Shown here: positions 34,128-36,957 of the stretch, one piece after another | Position numbering within the stretch: the first letter of the stretch is position 1 | Layout: every line of letters starts with the position of its first letter | Position numbers and translations under genes: made by a program | NCBI GenBank assembly: GCA_018241185.1 | Contig: JAFEEH010000241.1 | Location: 1-36,957, forward strand | Length of the DNA: 36,957 nt | Direction: 5' to 3' | Source: Pseudomonadota bacterium | GTDB taxonomy: Bacteria > Pseudomonadota > Gammaproteobacteria > Burkholderiales > Burkholderiaceae_C | The notes under the pieces: generated by a model | The model's database searches: none | Told to the model about the DNA's origin: nothing | The model's input: the letters and a program-made list of their open reading frames with translations, nothing else

Positions 34128-35753
34128 ATGCCGCCCATCGACCCCGAAGAAACGTCCCTCCCGCCCCTCAAGCCCCGGCCGCCCAAGCTCGCGGCGCTGG
34201 AGCCGCTGAAGCTTCCGGTGTTCCGCATGCTGTGGAGCACCTGGCTGATCGCCAACATCTGCATGTGGATGAACGACGTGGCGGCGGCGTGGATGATGAC
34301 CACGCTCACGTCCTCGCCGATCTGGGTGGCGCTGGTGCAGTCGGCCTCCACCTTGCCGGTGTTCCTGCTGGGCCTGCCCAGCGGCGCGCTGGCCGACATC
34401 CTGGACCGCCGACGCTGGCTGGTGGCCACGCAGTTCTGGCTGGCGGGCACGGCCATCGTGCTGTGCGCCGCCATCGCCCTGGGCTGGATGAACGCGCCGC
34501 TTCTGCTGGCGCTGACGTTTGCCAACGGCATCGGCCTGGCGCTGCGCTGGCCGGTGTTCTCGGCCATCGTGCCCGAACTGGTCACGCGGCCGCTGCTGCC
34601 GGCGGCCCTGGGCCTGAACGGCATCGCGATGAATGCCTCGCGCATCATCGGCCCGCTCACGGCCGGCGTGCTGATCGCCAGCGCGGGCAGCGTGTGGGTG
34701 TTCGCGCTCAACGCGGTGCTGTCGGTGGCCTCGGGCTTCGTGGTGCTGCGCTGGCGGCGCGAGCACACGCCCAACCCGCTGGGCCGCGAACGCCTGATCA
34801 GCGCGATGCGCGTGGGCGTGCAGTTCGTGCGCCAGTCGGCGCGCATGCGGGCGGTGCTCACGCGCATCGCGATCTTCTTCCTGCATTCCACCGCGCTGCT
34901 GGCATTGCTGCCCCTGCTGGCGCGCGGTCTGCAGGGCGGCGACGCCGGCACCTTCACGCTGCTGCTGGCCTCGATGGGCGCGGGCGCGATCCTGGCGGTG
35001 CTGTTCCTGCCGCGCCTGCGCCAGGCGCTGGGGCGCGACCAGCTGGTGCTTCGCGGCACGGCCCTGCAGTCGGTGGCCACGGCGGTGATGGCGGTGGCGC
35101 CCAACACCTGGGTGGCGGTGCCCGCGATGTTCTTCGGCGGTGCGGCGTGGATCACAGTGGCCAATTCGCTGTCGGTGTCGGCCCAGCTCGCGCTGCCCGA
35201 CTGGGTGCGCGCGCGCGGCATGGCGACCTACCAGATGGCCATCATGGGCGCGAGTGCCTTCGGCGCCGCGCTGTGGGGCAACGTGGCCGAAGCCAGCTCG
35301 CTGCGCACCAGCCTGCTGGTGGCGGCCGTGAGCGGCACGGTGGTCATGCTGCTGGCCCTGCGCTTCGTGACCGACCATGCCGACGAGGACGACATGAGCC
35401 CCGCGCAGGCCGGCTGGGCGGCCGGCCCGCCGCCCGAGCCGCCCGAGGAAAGCGGCCGCGTGGTGGTGACGGTCGAATACATCATCGACCCGGCGCGCGC
35501 CGCCGCCTTCCACCTCGTGATGCAGCAGACGCGCCGCGTGCGCCTGAGCCAGGGCGCCGTCGGCTGGGAGCTGTTGCACGACGTGGGCCAGCCCGAGCGC
35601 TACGTCGAGGAGATCGTCGACGAGTCGTGGACCGAGCACCTGCGCCGCTTCAGCCGCGCCACGGCCACCGACATGGCGCTGCGCGAGCGGCGCCTGGCCT
35701 TCCACATCGGCGAGTCGCCGCCGGTGGTGACGCGCTACGTCGTGCGGCGCTGA
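34128..35753 (+). CDS. MFS exporter of the EntS-like (MFS_3) group with a C-terminal soluble domain
   Basis: The 541-residue protein has about 10-12 membrane helices over residues 30-420, with an MFS loop motif GALADILDRRRWLV between helices 2 and 3. After helix 12 comes a Pro/Glu-rich linker (AAGPPPEPPEESGR) and a soluble domain of about 90 residues (VVVTVEYIIDPARAAAFHLV, then RYVEEIVDESWTEHLRRFSR) that looks like an antibiotic-biosynthesis-monooxygenase-type fold. This arrangement is known in the Pfam MFS_3 family (PF05977), which includes enterobactin-exporter-like proteins. The substrate is unknown. The ATG at 34128 has no strong ribosome site. It stands alone after copy D of the repeat and ends 12 bp from the convergent lipoprotein gene. 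Confidence 0.9.
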   Translation: MPPIDPEETSLPPLKPRPPKLAALEPLKLPVFRMLWSTWLIANICMWMNDVAAAWMMTTLTSSPIWVALVQSASTLPVFLLGLPSGALADILDRRRWLVATQFWLAGTAIVLCAAIALGWMNAPLLLALTFANGIGLALRWPVFSAIVPELVTRPLLPAALGLNGIAMNASRIIGPLTAGVLIASAGSVWVFALNAVLSVASGFVVLRWRREHTPNPLGRERLISAMRVGVQFVRQSARMRAVLTRIAIFFLHSTALLALLPLLARGLQGGDAGTFTLLLASMGAGAILAVLFLPRLRQALGRDQLVLRGTALQSVATAVMAVAPNTWVAVPAMFFGGAAWITVANSLSVSAQLALPDWVRARGMATYQMAIMGASAFGAALWGNVAEASSLRTSLLVAAVSGTVVMLLALRFVTDHADEDDMSPAQAGWAAGPPPEPPEESGRVVVTVEYIIDPARAAAFHLVMQQTRRVRLSQGAVGWELLHDVGQPERYVEEIVDESWTEHLRRFSRATATDMALRERRLAFHIGESPPVVTRYVVRR

Positions 35754-35765
35754 GTGCGGCGCCCG

Positions 35766-36143
35766 TCAACAGCGGCCCGCCGCCTTCAGCAGGGCATTGC
35801 ATGCCGGGCCGCCAGTCGCCGCACCCGCGCCAGGCGGCCTGCCAATCTCGCTGCACAGGGCGTCCGACACCGCGCGTCCGGTGATGCCCACCGCGCCCGT
35901 CACATAGCACGAGTACCGGCGCCCTGCCTGCGTCACGACCCGGTAGGTGGTCTTGATGCCCTGGTCCTGCCGATCGGAGATCTGGAAGCTTCCGGGCTCC
36001 AGGCCGAGCGCGAACGCCGTGTTCTGCTCGAGCGTGTCGGACGTGACGGCGGTCGCCGCACACCCCGCGAGGGCGAGCCCGACGAGCACCATGGCCATCC
36101 GGCGGGCCGCGGCACCCGGCCGCCGTGAGGTCGATGTGTTCAT
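35766..36143 (-). CDS. Small predicted lipoprotein
   Basis: The 125-residue protein begins with a basic region, a hydrophobic core and a lipobox LALAGC (Cys28), so it should be lipid-anchored. The mature part has four more cysteines (in YSCYV, ALCSE, PACNAL and the final GRC) that could form two disulfide bonds in the periplasm. No family is recognised. The ATG at 36143 has a strong GGAGGGG site 8 bases upstream and lies 12 bp after the stop codon of the repeat protein, so the two are probably one operon. Confidence 0.8.
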   Translation of the reverse strand: MNTSTSRRPGAAARRMAMVLVGLALAGCAATAVTSDTLEQNTAFALGLEPGSFQISDRQDQGIKTTYRVVTQAGRRYSCYVTGAVGITGRAVSDALCSEIGRPPGAGAATGGPACNALLKAAGRC

Positions 36144-36155
36144 CCGTGCCCCCTC

Positions 36156-36957
36156 CTACCAACCCAGGAAGCTGCTCGGCCGGCACAGCACGCTGTCGAC
36201 ACACCCCGTCTCGTCGAAGTAGAGCGTCGATATCGCGCCGCTGGGCAGCGCGTAGTCACCCAGGTAGCCGTTGCCCTTGGCGCCCTCGGCGTTCGCTTGC
36301 GCGACGAAGGCGGCCGCGTTGCCGGCGGGCGCGAGCCCGAAGAACGAGAAGGTGGCGGACTGCGAGACGTCTCGCACCATCACGAGGCGGGCGCCCTCGG
36401 TGAAGAAATAAGGCGTGCGCAGCCGGAAGCCGCGTCCCCCGGCGCTGTTCAGGGTCGCCATGAAGGCGTCGTCGGCCGTGGGCGATTCCAGCAGCTCATA
36501 GGCGAAGGTGGCGGCGCTGCCCGACGCCTTGCCGTAGATCGCCACCGCCGCACCGCCGATCAGGTACGACGGGGTGAAGCCGAAGAAGCCCTCGGCGCCC
36601 TGTGCGTTGGTCTGCGCCAGGTAGTCGGCGCCTGCGGACTGCGCGGGCAGCACCCGGTAGCTGAAGGTGGTGGTGGACGCGTCCTGCTTCTGATAGATGT
36701 ACGAGATCTCGCCGCCCACGCTGTAGGCACCGACCCAGGCGAAGCCGCGCGCGCCCTGCGCCTCCAGCTGCGCCGCCAGGGCAGCCGCGTCGGCCGGCGG
36801 CGCCTGCCGCTCGTAGGTGTAGGTGGCCGAAGCCGAGGTATCGCGGACGTAGGCTTCGACCAGCTCGATGCCGGCGGGGCTCTGCGTGAAGGCGAGGCCG
36901 CCCAGCAGGCGCAGGCCACGCGCGCCCTGGGCGTTCAACTGCGCCAGGAATGCGCTG
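36156..36957 (-). CDS. Tandem-repeat protein of unknown function (partial, N-terminus beyond the right edge)
   Basis: The frame is open to the window edge, giving about 266 residues with no start codon that looks real. It consists of five units of about 52-57 residues. Each begins with a helix-like motif, seen as LAQLNAQGARGL, LAAQLEAQGARGF, LAQTNAQGAEGF, MATLNSAGGRGF and VAQANAEGAKGN. Each then has strand-like stretches with aromatic residues such as EISYIYQK and TTTFSYRVL. The last unit ends with two cysteines and SSFLGW. The small lipoprotein follows 12 bp downstream. The regular helix-strand units suggest an exported or surface repeat protein, but the signal region lies outside the window. 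No characterised family is recognised. Confidence 0.8.
   Translation of the reverse strand, partial: SAFLAQLNAQGARGLRLLGGLAFTQSPAGIELVEAYVRDTSASATYTYERQAPPADAAALAAQLEAQGARGFAWVGAYSVGGEISYIYQKQDASTTTFSYRVLPAQSAGADYLAQTNAQGAEGFFGFTPSYLIGGAAVAIYGKASGSAATFAYELLESPTADDAFMATLNSAGGRGFRLRTPYFFTEGARLVMVRDVSQSATFSFFGLAPAGNAAAFVAQANAEGAKGNGYLGDYALPSGAISTLYFDETGCVDSVLCRPSSFLGW

Overview
The window is GC-rich, densely coded chromosomal DNA from a betaproteobacterium, most likely a Comamonadaceae member close to Variovorax. The evidence is the housekeeping gene order (pgk-pyk-aldolase-purC; def-fmt divergent from a LysM gene, dprA and smg; yajC-secD-secF), a Bug/TTT-type periplasmic binding protein, a fused indolepyruvate ferredoxin oxidoreductase beside an Lrp gene, and a dispersed intergenic repeat with a GATAGCTG core of the kind I associate with this family. 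No tRNA, rRNA, CRISPR array, insertion sequence or prophage gene is visible. No gene-free stretch reaches 300 bases; the longest spacers are about 250 bp (29457-29716, with a repeat copy) and 240 bp (10337-10576).

Layout. 1-4472: three minus-strand regulatory genes: a PAS-like/LuxR regulator, a CRP-type cyclic-nucleotide-binding regulator, and a large cyclase-like/AAA/TPR protein that runs off the left edge. 4473-10336: minus-strand central metabolism: pgk, pyk, a lipoprotein esterase, a class I fructose-bisphosphate aldolase and purC. 10577-17151: a LysR regulator divergent from a compact catabolic operon (VOC protein, alpha/beta hydrolase, FAD monooxygenase, DUF2783 protein, metallo-beta-lactamase-fold protein, Bug solute-binding protein). 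This looks like an aromatic-compound pathway whose substrate I cannot name, and it is the best candidate here for an undescribed system. 17228-20301: minus-strand, tightly coupled def-lipoprotein-fmt-azlC-azlD. 20474-23554: plus-strand LysM protein, dprA and smg. 23603-26032: a DUF1631 protein. 26171-29456: yajC-secD-secF with a clear intrinsic terminator. 29717-33995: indolepyruvate ferredoxin oxidoreductase divergent from an Lrp/AsnC regulator. 34128-35753: an MFS exporter. 35766-36957: a small lipoprotein and, upstream of it, a protein built of about 52-residue tandem repeats, cut by the right edge.

How the parts relate. The regulatory trio pairs a class III cyclase-like domain with a cyclic-nucleotide-type receptor, but two catalytic positions of the cyclase are replaced, so whether it makes a nucleotide is open. 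The catabolic operon is self-contained: uptake receptor, ring hydroxylase, a possible ring-cleavage enzyme, hydrolases and a divergent LysR gene with an inverted repeat between. Four copies of one hairpin-forming repeat sit at gene 3' ends, and a fifth similar core lies inside fmt.
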